Source: VBAU01 sp036005185
GTDB taxonomy: Bacteria > Bacteroidota > Bacteroidia > Chitinophagales > Chitinophagaceae
Assembly: GCA_036005185.1 (NCBI GenBank)
Contig: DASYQS010000059.1
Span: forward strand, 62,001 to 126,000
DNA length: 64,000 nt
Reading direction: 5' to 3'
In this document: positions 17,830 through 25,049 of the stretch, piece by piece
Layout: the number at the start of each line of letters is the position of its first letter
Position numbering within the stretch: the stretch's first letter is position 1
Translations under genes and position numbers: made by a program
The notes under the pieces: generated by a model
Seen by the model: only the letters and a program-made list of their open reading frames with translations
What the model was told of the DNA's origin: nothing
Databases searched by the model: none

Positions 17830-18099
17830 TTACAGCTTTCCGGATAGTTCCTTACCGGCTTTGAAACGGGCTACCTTTCTTGCTTTGATTTTAATAACTT
17901 CACCAGTTTGCGGGTTGCGACCATTACGTGCAGATCTTTTAGATACAGAGAAAGTACCAAAACCAACGAGTGTAACTTTGCCACCACCTTTCAAAGTTTT
18001 GGTAACTGCTTCAATGAAAGAGTCCAAAGCAGCATTAGCTTGAGTTTTAGTAACGCCGGCATCCTCGGCAACTTTGTTGATCAATTCAGCTTTGTTCAT
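17830..18099 (-). CDS. hup: HU-family DNA-binding protein
   Basis: 89 aa, standard length. MNKAELINKVAEDAGVTKTQANAALDSF is the typical HU N-terminus, and FGTFSVSKRSARNGRNPQTGE is the beta-arm signature with the intercalating Pro. It compacts DNA and assists recombination and replication. Its promoter (TTTG-N18-TAAATTTG) is visible upstream and a strong terminator lies downstream, so it is monocistronic and probably highly expressed. Confidence 0.95.
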   Translation of the reverse strand: MNKAELINKVAEDAGVTKTQANAALDSFIEAVTKTLKGGGKVTLVGFGTFSVSKRSARNGRNPQTGEVIKIKARKVARFKAGKELSGKL

Positions 18100-18131
18100 A
18101 ATATTAATTTTAGCGTTTTTTGTAAGGACGA

Positions 18132-18161
18132 CAAATTTAGACGCTTTTCAATTGCAACAAA
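18132..18161 (-). promoter_or_regulatory. Bacteroidetes-type promoter of the HU gene
   Basis: On the minus strand TTTG (18158-18161) and TAAATTTG (18132-18139) are spaced by 18 nt, matching the -33 TTTG / -7 TAnnTTTG consensus. The -7 box ends 33 nt before the start codon. The rest of the 290-bp spacer up to 18390 is A/T-rich and I see nothing else in it. Confidence 0.65.
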
Positions 18162-18390
18162 ATTTTTTTCTTTTATTTTTTCTTTTTTGAAAATATGCTC
18201 GAAGCCTTGTCAGGCAAGGATTTTAGCAAATCTGTATTTTTTGTTTGTAAAACAATTTAATCTTTTGATTTCGCAAAACGCTTGATAAGACTGAGTTTCA
18301 GCGATATAACCTCAAAAGCTTGCTGGTAAAGGCTTTGCAAGTGTTTATAATTATTTTGTGATAATCAGAATAAAATAATCTTTTGCACAC

Positions 18391-18696
18391 TCAATTCACA
18401 GTTTGCATAATAGTGCGAAATGCAATAAACTGATTTCCCCATTTCTCAAAAGATTTTTTACGAAGCAGCGGCGCGTAAATTTCAATATACTTTTTATAGC
18501 GCTCAAAAGAAGAAATAAAATATTGTATAATGTAGGTGACGCCATCTGTTTCCTCCTCTTCAAGCAAACGAAAAAATTTGTAATCAGTAAAAAGACCTGT
18601 GGCCATTATCTCAGGTATGTGTTCACACTTTTGCCATTTCAACCATTCAGTTTCAATTTTTGGTTCAACTTTTATTGTAATGTTATAGACAAACAT
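18391..18696 (-). CDS. DUF4286 family protein
   Basis: 101 aa from the ATG at 18696 (MFVYNITIKVEPKIETEWLKWQ), the natural start of the family. An upstream start at 18744 would overlap the preceding gene. It is a small alpha/beta protein with ATGLFTDYKFFRLLEEEETDGVTYIIQYF. DUF4286 is widespread in Bacteroidota and has no known function. It follows exonuclease III by 17 nt, so the two are probably cotranscribed. Confidence 0.8.
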   Translation of the reverse strand: MFVYNITIKVEPKIETEWLKWQKCEHIPEIMATGLFTDYKFFRLLEEEETDGVTYIIQYFISSFERYKKYIEIYAPLLRKKSFEKWGNQFIAFRTIMQTVN

Positions 18697-18713
18697 GAAA
18701 TAAGATGAGGTTA

Positions 18714-19481
18714 TTAAATTTTTAATTCCATGTAAACAGGGCAATGATCACTATGCATCACATTAGGGTAGATCTCAGCATCAGCAACTTTCTCTTTTAA
18801 CGATTCTGTTACATTTATATAGTCAATTCTCCAACCCTTATTACTTGCCCGTACGCCAGGGAAACGCTGACTCCACCAGCTATAGCGATGTGGCTCCGGA
18901 TGATGAATTCTAAATGTGTCAATCCAGCCATGATCAAAAAACTTATCCATCCATGCTCTTTCTTCTGGCAAAAAACCAGAAGTCTTTACATTTCCTTTTG
19001 GATTATGAATATCTATTTCTTTGTGAGCAATATTATAATCCCCACACAGAATTATTTTTGAATATTTTTTTCTTTGTTGGTTAAGATAATGGAAAAATTC
19101 ATCTAGCCAGGCATATTTAAATGTTTGTCGTTCTTCACCGGAAGTGCCCGATGGAAAATAGGCATTGATCAAATGCACATCACCAAAATCCAGTTGCAAT
19201 ACTCTTCCTTCATCATCACTTACTTTATGTCCTGTGCCATATTCAACATGATCAGGTTTTATTCTGCTAAACACGGCCACTCCGCTATAACCTTTTTTCT
19301 GAGCACTGAACCAATAGTCGAGGTATCCCAGATCGTGAAAAGGTTTGTGGTCAACATTTTCTCTTTGGGCTTTTGTTTCCTGCAAGCAAATTAAATCGGC
19401 AGGGTCCGTTTTCAACCAATCTAAAAAGCCTTTATTGATAGCAGCACGCAAGCCATTCACATTGTAAGATATAATTCGCAT
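18714..19481 (-). CDS. xth: Exodeoxyribonuclease III
   Basis: 255 aa from the ATG at 19481 (MRIISYNVNGLRAAI), the family's standard N-terminus. The EEP-fold DNA repair nuclease cuts 5' to abasic sites and removes 3' blocks. Motifs are CLQETKAQ (metal Glu), YSGVAVFSR, CGDYNIAHKEID (Asp/Asn) and HSDHCPVY (catalytic His). It is cytoplasmic, unlike the EEP protein at 684. It probably heads a two-gene transcript with the DUF4286 gene. Confidence 0.95.
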   Translation of the reverse strand: MRIISYNVNGLRAAINKGFLDWLKTDPADLICLQETKAQRENVDHKPFHDLGYLDYWFSAQKKGYSGVAVFSRIKPDHVEYGTGHKVSDDEGRVLQLDFGDVHLINAYFPSGTSGEERQTFKYAWLDEFFHYLNQQRKKYSKIILCGDYNIAHKEIDIHNPKGNVKTSGFLPEERAWMDKFFDHGWIDTFRIHHPEPHRYSWWSQRFPGVRASNKGWRIDYINVTESLKEKVADAEIYPNVMHSDHCPVYMELKI

Positions 19482-19495
19482 GCACTCAAAGTTAA

Positions 19496-19523
19496 GGGAC
19501 AGGAAACAAGGCACAAGATGAAG
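19496..19523. repeat. Single period-7 array (words GAAACAA, GGCACAA)
   Basis: Four 7-nt units (GGGACAG, GAAACAA, GGCACAA, GATGAAG) lie just upstream of xth. No facing inverted arm is visible. Confidence 0.5.
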
Positions 19524-19536
19524 ATCAAGTAAACAG

Positions 19537-19563
19537 CAACTAAAATGTTTCTATTTTTAGTTG
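19537..19563. promoter_or_regulatory. Inverted repeat upstream of LOG-family gene
   Basis: CAACTAAAA (19537-19545) and TTTTAGTTG (19555-19563) form a perfect 9-bp inverted repeat with a 9-nt spacer, ending 13 nt before the start at 19577. It could be an operator or a 5' hairpin covering the ribosome-binding region. Confidence 0.35.
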
Positions 19564-19576
19564 TAAATAAATATTC

Positions 19577-20314
19577 ATGGCATTGGAAAAAAATACACGC
19601 ATCATTCCACCAAAAGAGCATGTTTATCTGGAAGGCCCTAAGAGTCGCAGCTACGAATTGGCTTTTGCATGGAAAGTTTTTAAAGAATTTATCAAAGGCT
19701 TCAGAACTCTTCATTTTGTTGGGCCTTGCATTACTGTTTTTGGTTCGGCAAGATTTAAAGAAAAGGATTTTTTTTACGATAAAGCAAGGCAATTCGGAAA
19801 GCGGATTGCCGATATTGGTTTTACAACAATGACCGGTGGCGGACCAGGTATTATGGAAGCGGCTAATCGCGGCGCTTTTGAAAATGGAGGCACATCCGTA
19901 GGATGTAATATTCAATTGCCTTTTGAACAGAAAGCAAATCCCTATGTACATACATCTATTACATTCGAGCATTTTTTTGTGCGCAAAACAATGCTCACAA
20001 AATACTCTTATGCCTTTATCATTATGCCTGGCGGCTTTGGAACTATGGATGAATTTTTTGAAACGATCACGCTGATACAAACAAAAACGATCACACAATT
20101 TCCAATTGTGCTTTTCGGAAAAGATTATTACAAGGATCTGATGGAAACTATTGAAATAATGGCAAAACATGGAACAATAGCCACAGAAGACATGAAATTA
20201 GTATTGTTGACCGATGATATTGATGAAGCTATGCTGCACATTCACAATTACATCACCACAAACTATAAAGTGCAACCGCGTAAACGCTTATGGTGGCTGT
20301 TGGAGAAACGATGA
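19577..20314 (+). CDS. LOG-family nucleotide hydrolase (Rossmann, TIGR00730 type)
   Basis: 245 aa. Signature motifs are GGGPGIMEAANRGAF and PGGFGTMDEFFE, the PGGxGTxxE motif that forms the active site of LOG proteins, once annotated as lysine decarboxylases. Members hydrolyse nucleoside 5'-monophosphates or cytokinin ribotides to base and ribose 5-phosphate. The natural bacterial substrate is usually unknown. The protein is cytoplasmic. Confidence 0.88.
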   Translation: MALEKNTRIIPPKEHVYLEGPKSRSYELAFAWKVFKEFIKGFRTLHFVGPCITVFGSARFKEKDFFYDKARQFGKRIADIGFTTMTGGGPGIMEAANRGAFENGGTSVGCNIQLPFEQKANPYVHTSITFEHFFVRKTMLTKYSYAFIIMPGGFGTMDEFFETITLIQTKTITQFPIVLFGKDYYKDLMETIEIMAKHGTIATEDMKLVLLTDDIDEAMLHIHNYITTNYKVQPRKRLWWLLEKR

Positions 20315-20368
20315 TCGAATGTGTATTCATTACACTAAACTTCCTATCTTCATCAAAAATTAATTGCT

Positions 20369-22501
20369 ATGTTCTTAAAGCGATCACTTGCTTTTATTTT
20401 TATCTTTTTCGTTTATAATGCTTATGCTAACGATAGCCTTTCTGTTTTTTCTCCCAATCACGCGATTCAGGTAACTATTAATCATCAGGCAGATGGACAG
20501 ATCAAATATGGAGTTTATTACAAGCAAAAATTCTTTATCAAGCCATCGTCTCTTGCCATGAAGTTAAAAAAACCTGATGTGCTGTTGAATAAATTTGATC
20601 TTATTAAAACTGATCAAAGGGAATTTAATGAAACATGGAAACCGGTTTGGGGTGAAGTAAGTAGCATAAAAAATAACTACAATGAGTTGACGCTGCAATT
20701 GAGAAGCAGATCTGATTCAATTTTATTAAATATTGTATTCCGTGCTTTTGATGATGGAGTAGGATTTCGCTATGAGTTTCCAAGTCAGAAAAAACTCAAT
20801 CATTTTATTGTAACCGATGAGCTTACGCAATTTTGCGTCGGCGCCAATCATAGTGCATTTTGGATCCCCGGAGATTTCGATACCAACGAATTTCAATACA
20901 ATCATACCAATTTGAGTGAAGTGGATGCTTCAAGCAGTGCGATGAGCCAGGAGATTTTTGCTAAAACTTTTTTCGACAAAAATGCGGTGCAAACACCCCT
21001 GATGATGAAATCTGCAGATGGCTTGTACATTAATATTCATGAAGCGGCCTTGGTGAATTATCCGGCAATGGATCTTGTAATTGATAAATCAACGTTCACT
21101 TTCACCTCACATCTTGTTCCTGATGCGGTAGGCAATATGGCTTATTTACAAACACCAACTCGCACTCCTTGGAGAACGATTGTTGTCAGCGATAAAGCTC
21201 CTGAAATTCTTTCTTCAAAACTGATCTTGAATTTGAATGAGCCTTCAAAAATTGCAGATCCTTCCTGGATCAAACCGCAAAAATTTGTCGGTGTTTGGTG
21301 GGAGATGCATATTGGAAAATCAAGCTGGGATTATTCCGGCGGACAAGTTGGCTCTCAGCAGGCAACTAAAGTGCCTCATGGCGCTAATACAGCCAACGTG
21401 AAAAAATATATTGACTTTGCTGCTAAATATGGGTTTGATGGCGTATTGGTCGAAGGATGGAACACCGGTTGGGAAGATTGGTTTGGCGAGTGGAAAGAAG
21501 ATGTTTTTGATTTTGTTACTCCCTATCCCGATTATAATATCGATGAGCTAACGGCGTATGCAAAATCAAAGGGAGTTAAAATCATTTGTCACCACGAAAC
21601 CTCTGCATCAGTTACAAACTATGAACGCTGGATGGATACAGCTTACCGCTTCATGTTGAATCACAATATGAATTCGGTAAAGACTGGTTACGTGGGCCAC
21701 ATTATTCCAAGAGGTGAGCATCATGATGGGCAATGGATGATCAATCATTATGTAAGAGTAGCAAATAAAACAGCTCAATATAAAATTATGGTTGACATGC
21801 ATGAACCGGTTCGCCCTACAGGCTTACAAAGAACTTATCCTAACTGGCTGGCCTGTGAAGCAGCAAGAGGCAATGAATTCAATGCATGGAGTGTGGGCAA
21901 TCATCCTGATCATGAAACTATTTTGCCATTTACAAGATTGATGGGAGGACCCATGGATTATACACCGGGGCTGTTTAGAATAAAATTGAATCAATTCAAT
22001 CCTGATAAGAAAGAGCAAATCCATACTACGCTTACTAAACAACTGGCTTTGTATGTTACCATGTATAGTCCTTTGCAAATGGCAGCTGATCTTCCGGAAA
22101 ATTATGAAGCGCATTTGGATGCCTTCCAATTCATTCAAGATGTGGCTGTGGATTGGGACGATACAAGAATTTTGGATGCAGAGCCGGGTGATTATATTAT
22201 TGAGGCAAGAAAGGCAAAAGGAGAGGATAGCTGGTTTATGGGCGCTATCACCGATGAAAATGCCAGAACCTTTACCGAAATATTGAGTTTTTTGAATGAC
22301 GGACAAAAATATTTAGCTACCATTTATCGGGATGCTGATAATGCCGATTGGCAAAGCAATCCGGAAGCATATACGATCGAAAGATTTATTGTAAGCAGCA
22401 AAACAAAATTGAGATTGAAACTTGCTCCTGGCGGCGGCACAGCAATCAGTTTAATACCTACAGGTCCAGACAAGCTAAAGCAGTATAAAATGTATAAATA
22501 G
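20369..22501 (+). CDS. Glycoside hydrolase family 97 (SusB-like alpha-glucosidase)
   Basis: 710 aa with a signal peptide (residues 1-20, AYA-ND). The N-terminal beta-sandwich (to about residue 300) precedes the TIM barrel (FVGVWWEMHIGKSSW onward) and a C-terminal beta domain. Candidate catalytic and Ca-binding acids are in ICHHETSAS (about residue 408), MHEPVRPTGLQRTYPNW (about 478) and ARGNEFNAW (about 499). That arrangement fits the inverting alpha-glucosidase branch of GH97 rather than the retaining alpha-galactosidase branch. It likely trims maltooligosaccharides in the periplasm. No SusC/D pair is adjacent. Confidence 0.93.
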   Translation: MFLKRSLAFIFIFFVYNAYANDSLSVFSPNHAIQVTINHQADGQIKYGVYYKQKFFIKPSSLAMKLKKPDVLLNKFDLIKTDQREFNETWKPVWGEVSSIKNNYNELTLQLRSRSDSILLNIVFRAFDDGVGFRYEFPSQKKLNHFIVTDELTQFCVGANHSAFWIPGDFDTNEFQYNHTNLSEVDASSSAMSQEIFAKTFFDKNAVQTPLMMKSADGLYINIHEAALVNYPAMDLVIDKSTFTFTSHLVPDAVGNMAYLQTPTRTPWRTIVVSDKAPEILSSKLILNLNEPSKIADPSWIKPQKFVGVWWEMHIGKSSWDYSGGQVGSQQATKVPHGANTANVKKYIDFAAKYGFDGVLVEGWNTGWEDWFGEWKEDVFDFVTPYPDYNIDELTAYAKSKGVKIICHHETSASVTNYERWMDTAYRFMLNHNMNSVKTGYVGHIIPRGEHHDGQWMINHYVRVANKTAQYKIMVDMHEPVRPTGLQRTYPNWLACEAARGNEFNAWSVGNHPDHETILPFTRLMGGPMDYTPGLFRIKLNQFNPDKKEQIHTTLTKQLALYVTMYSPLQMAADLPENYEAHLDAFQFIQDVAVDWDDTRILDAEPGDYIIEARKAKGEDSWFMGAITDENARTFTEILSFLNDGQKYLATIYRDADNADWQSNPEAYTIERFIVSSKTKLRLKLAPGGGTAISLIPTGPDKLKQYKMYK

Positions 22502-22532
22502 ATTTTTGTGACCAGCAAGATGAATTCCTTGC

Positions 22533-22678
22533 CTGCCTGTAGGCAGATATTAAGCTTTCGTTGCCTGACTACTGTCAGGCAGGAGTCACTCACTTACACG
22601 CCTGTACTGCTGTACGGCAATACAGGGTTTTGTAATTCTATTCAACAAATATTTCAGAGGCGCAAAATTCTGCGCCTC
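22533..22678. repeat. Cluster of four palindromic repeats
   Basis: Directly after the GH97 gene come CTGCCT-GT-AGGCAG (22533-22546), TGCCTGAC-TACT-GTCAGGCA (22562-22581), an outer stem CCTGTA/TACAGG (22601-22626), and GAGGCGCA-AAATTC-TGCGCCTC (22657-22678). The first two share the TGCCTG core with palindromes at 26710 and 31015. The array resembles clustered REP/BIME-type elements and may terminate or stabilise the GH97 transcript. Confidence 0.65.
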
Positions 22679-22707
22679 CACAATATTTTAGATCTGAGCT
22701 AGTTCGC

Positions 22708-23907
22708 ATGATCAAAAACATTTCTTCATTCATAAAACTCAAACCTGTATTAGCCGTTGGATTTCTGTTTTCATCATCCAGTCTTTTATTTGGCACATGG
22801 GTGGCTTCTATTCCAGGAATTAAATACAGATTGGGGTTTACAGATGCAAGCCTCGGGCTTTCATTATTGCTTTCACCTTTGGGTGCATTAACGGGCGTTG
22901 CTCTTTCAACAAGAATTTTTAGCAAACTTCCTGTGGGCAAATGGATGATCGCTGGCTATCTTACACTTTGCATCATCATGATCTTGCAGATAAATTCGGT
23001 AAATCGCATTATGTTCTGGATATGCTTGTACTCATTTGGCATGATGAGCTTTTTAAATGGGGTATCAGTAAACACTACAGTAGGGTTTTTAGAAAAAAAA
23101 TACAACCGGCGAATGATGAGCACTTGTCATGGCATGTATAGCCTTGGGGGAGGGGTGAGTGCAGCCCTTGCAACCATTTTTTTTGCTTTGCATCTTCAAT
23201 CAGGTTTACAAATTATTTTAGTGGCATTATTTATTTGTACTGTAGTTTTTTTCAACCGGAGACATTTACTTTCCAATAGCCAGATCATTCATTCGGGTTC
23301 AGGAATAAAACTGCCATCGCTGTCGATTTTAAGTATTTCATTTATATGCATGGTCATCTTTATGTCAGAGGGCTGTGTAGCCGATTGGAGCGCTATTTAT
23401 TTAAGAGAGTCGTTACATGGCTCTAAAGAAATCATGGGGCTTGGTTATGCAGGTTTTTCCGCTGCCATGACCATCGGAAGATTGAATGGGGATGATATCA
23501 TTACAAAATTTGGAAGTAAGAACGTAGTGATAACAGGAGCTTTACTTGCTGCAACAGGATTTTCGATTGTAGTGCTGGCGCCAATTGTTTCCGTTGCCAT
23601 TGCAGGTTATATTTTGATAGGGTTTGGCTGCTGTTGTATTGTGCCGGTTTTGTTCAGTGCTTCCGCTACTATTCCCGGTGTAAGCGCTGTAGAAGGTTTT
23701 GCCATGGTAACCACAGGGGGTTTAATTGGCTTTTTAACAGGGCCATCGCTGATCGGCTTTATCTCCGAAAAAGTAAATCTCTCGACAGGCTTGTCCTTAT
23801 TAATTTTGCTCATGCTTACGGCAGCCGTTGTAGCTTGGAAAAATCGGTTTTTAGCAAATAAAAAATCTTTGACAACAGAAGTACAATACGATGAACAGAT
23901 CTATTGA
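22708..23907 (+). CDS. Major facilitator superfamily transporter
   Basis: 399 aa with about 12 hydrophobic segments. The N-terminal GTWVASIPGIKYRLGFTDASLGLSLLLSPLGALTG and the central DWSAIYLRE motif are typical of the MFS branch that includes YbjJ/FucP-like proteins. Substrate unknown; a sugar or drug is possible. The 3' end overlaps the HAD gene by 17 nt, so the two are translationally coupled. Confidence 0.85.
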   Translation: MIKNISSFIKLKPVLAVGFLFSSSSLLFGTWVASIPGIKYRLGFTDASLGLSLLLSPLGALTGVALSTRIFSKLPVGKWMIAGYLTLCIIMILQINSVNRIMFWICLYSFGMMSFLNGVSVNTTVGFLEKKYNRRMMSTCHGMYSLGGGVSAALATIFFALHLQSGLQIILVALFICTVVFFNRRHLLSNSQIIHSGSGIKLPSLSILSISFICMVIFMSEGCVADWSAIYLRESLHGSKEIMGLGYAGFSAAMTIGRLNGDDIITKFGSKNVVITGALLAATGFSIVVLAPIVSVAIAGYILIGFGCCCIVPVLFSASATIPGVSAVEGFAMVTTGGLIGFLTGPSLIGFISEKVNLSTGLSLLILLMLTAAVVAWKNRFLANKKSLTTEVQYDEQIY

Positions 23908-24511
23908 AGCAATCATTTTTGATTTAGGTGGCGTACTCATTGACTGGAACCCACGCTATGTTTACAGGAAAATTTTCAAGACTGAAGAAGAGGTCGAATG
24001 GTTTCTTGAAAATGTCACTACTCTCGAATGGAATGAGAACCAGGATGCGGGTTTTCCTCTTCATAAGGCAACGGAAGAATTAATTGCCAAGCATCCCGAA
24101 TGGGAACCCGAGATAAAAGCATATTATGGGCGGTGGATTGAAATGCTGGGTGATGCTATTCATGAAACTGTGGAAATTTTGCAAGGCTTAAAACAAACAA
24201 GCAAGTACAAATTATATGCACTCACCAACTGGAGCGCTGAAACTTTTCCTCATGCATTGGAGCGCTTTGAATTCTTCAAATTGTTTGATGGTGTTGTAGT
24301 AAGTGGAGAAGAAAAAATGCGAAAGCCTTTTCCTGAGTTCTATCAGCGGTTACTTAGCAAGTTTAACCTAAAACCTTCCGAAGCTTTGTTTATTGATGAT
24401 AATTTACGCAATGTAAAAGCAGCCGAACAAATAGGAATAAAAGGCATTTTTTTTCAATCGCCTGCCCAATTGAAGAAGGATTTACGAGCATTAAATATTA
24501 TGTTTGAGTAA
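23891..24511 (+). CDS. HAD-superfamily hydrolase (YihX-like phosphatase)
   Basis: 206 aa. It begins FDLGGVLIDWNPRYVYRKIF, the motif I variant of the YihX/sEH-N branch of HAD hydrolases. Motif II is LTNWSAETF, motif III lies near KPFPEFYQRLL, and motif IV is LFIDDNLRNVKAA. These cytosolic enzymes dephosphorylate small metabolites such as sugar phosphates. It overlaps the end of the MFS gene, hinting that the two act on the same compound. Confidence 0.9.
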   Translation: MNRSIEAIIFDLGGVLIDWNPRYVYRKIFKTEEEVEWFLENVTTLEWNENQDAGFPLHKATEELIAKHPEWEPEIKAYYGRWIEMLGDAIHETVEILQGLKQTSKYKLYALTNWSAETFPHALERFEFFKLFDGVVVSGEEKMRKPFPEFYQRLLSKFNLKPSEALFIDDNLRNVKAAEQIGIKGIFFQSPAQLKKDLRALNIMFE

Positions 24512-24524
24512 CAAACTCTATTTT

Positions 24525-25019
24525 ATGGAAGATCAAAACATAAACATTGAGCAGGAAACTGGCCTGGCTGAGGAATTAGGCTCTTATATACAATATAATC
24601 GGGCGTCAACAATCCAGAGGTTTCTTAACTACCTGATCGATAATTTGCTCATGCGGTTTGGTCTTAGTTTTTTAACAGGAACATTAGTTGGCCTTTTTTT
24701 AGCAGCTTTTTTTCCTGATTACGCGGCAAAGATATCCTATGATGAATCTAAATTTGATCTTCTCGTGATAGGTTATCTTATAGCAATCGTGAACTATTTA
24801 GTTTATTATACCTTCTGCGAAAAAGTTTTTAAAGGTTATACTTTAGGCAAACTCATAACAGGTACAAGAGCTATTCGCGATGATGGAGCCGAGCTGAAAT
24901 TTAAAGATGCTATTTTAAGATCCCTTTCCCGCCTTGTTCCCCTCGAACCTTTGAGTGGTTTTGGCTACCGCCCATGGCATGATAGCTGGACAAATACTAC
25001 GGTCATAAAAGCCAGGTAA
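24525..25019 (+). CDS. RDD-family membrane protein
   Basis: 164 aa from the ATG at 24525; an earlier TTG overlaps the HAD gene. The RDD domain starts at RASTIQRFLNYLIDNLLMRFG and has two or three membrane helices, then the conserved GKLITGTRAI.RDDGAELKFKDAILRSLSRLVPLEP. Function is unknown in most members, though some affect osmotic or ion homeostasis. It lies 13 nt after the HAD gene. Confidence 0.85.
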   Translation: MEDQNINIEQETGLAEELGSYIQYNRASTIQRFLNYLIDNLLMRFGLSFLTGTLVGLFLAAFFPDYAAKISYDESKFDLLVIGYLIAIVNYLVYYTFCEKVFKGYTLGKLITGTRAIRDDGAELKFKDAILRSLSRLVPLEPLSGFGYRPWHDSWTNTTVIKAR

Positions 25020-25049
25020 TTTTTAAGCAAATCAAAATTGAATTTCGAT

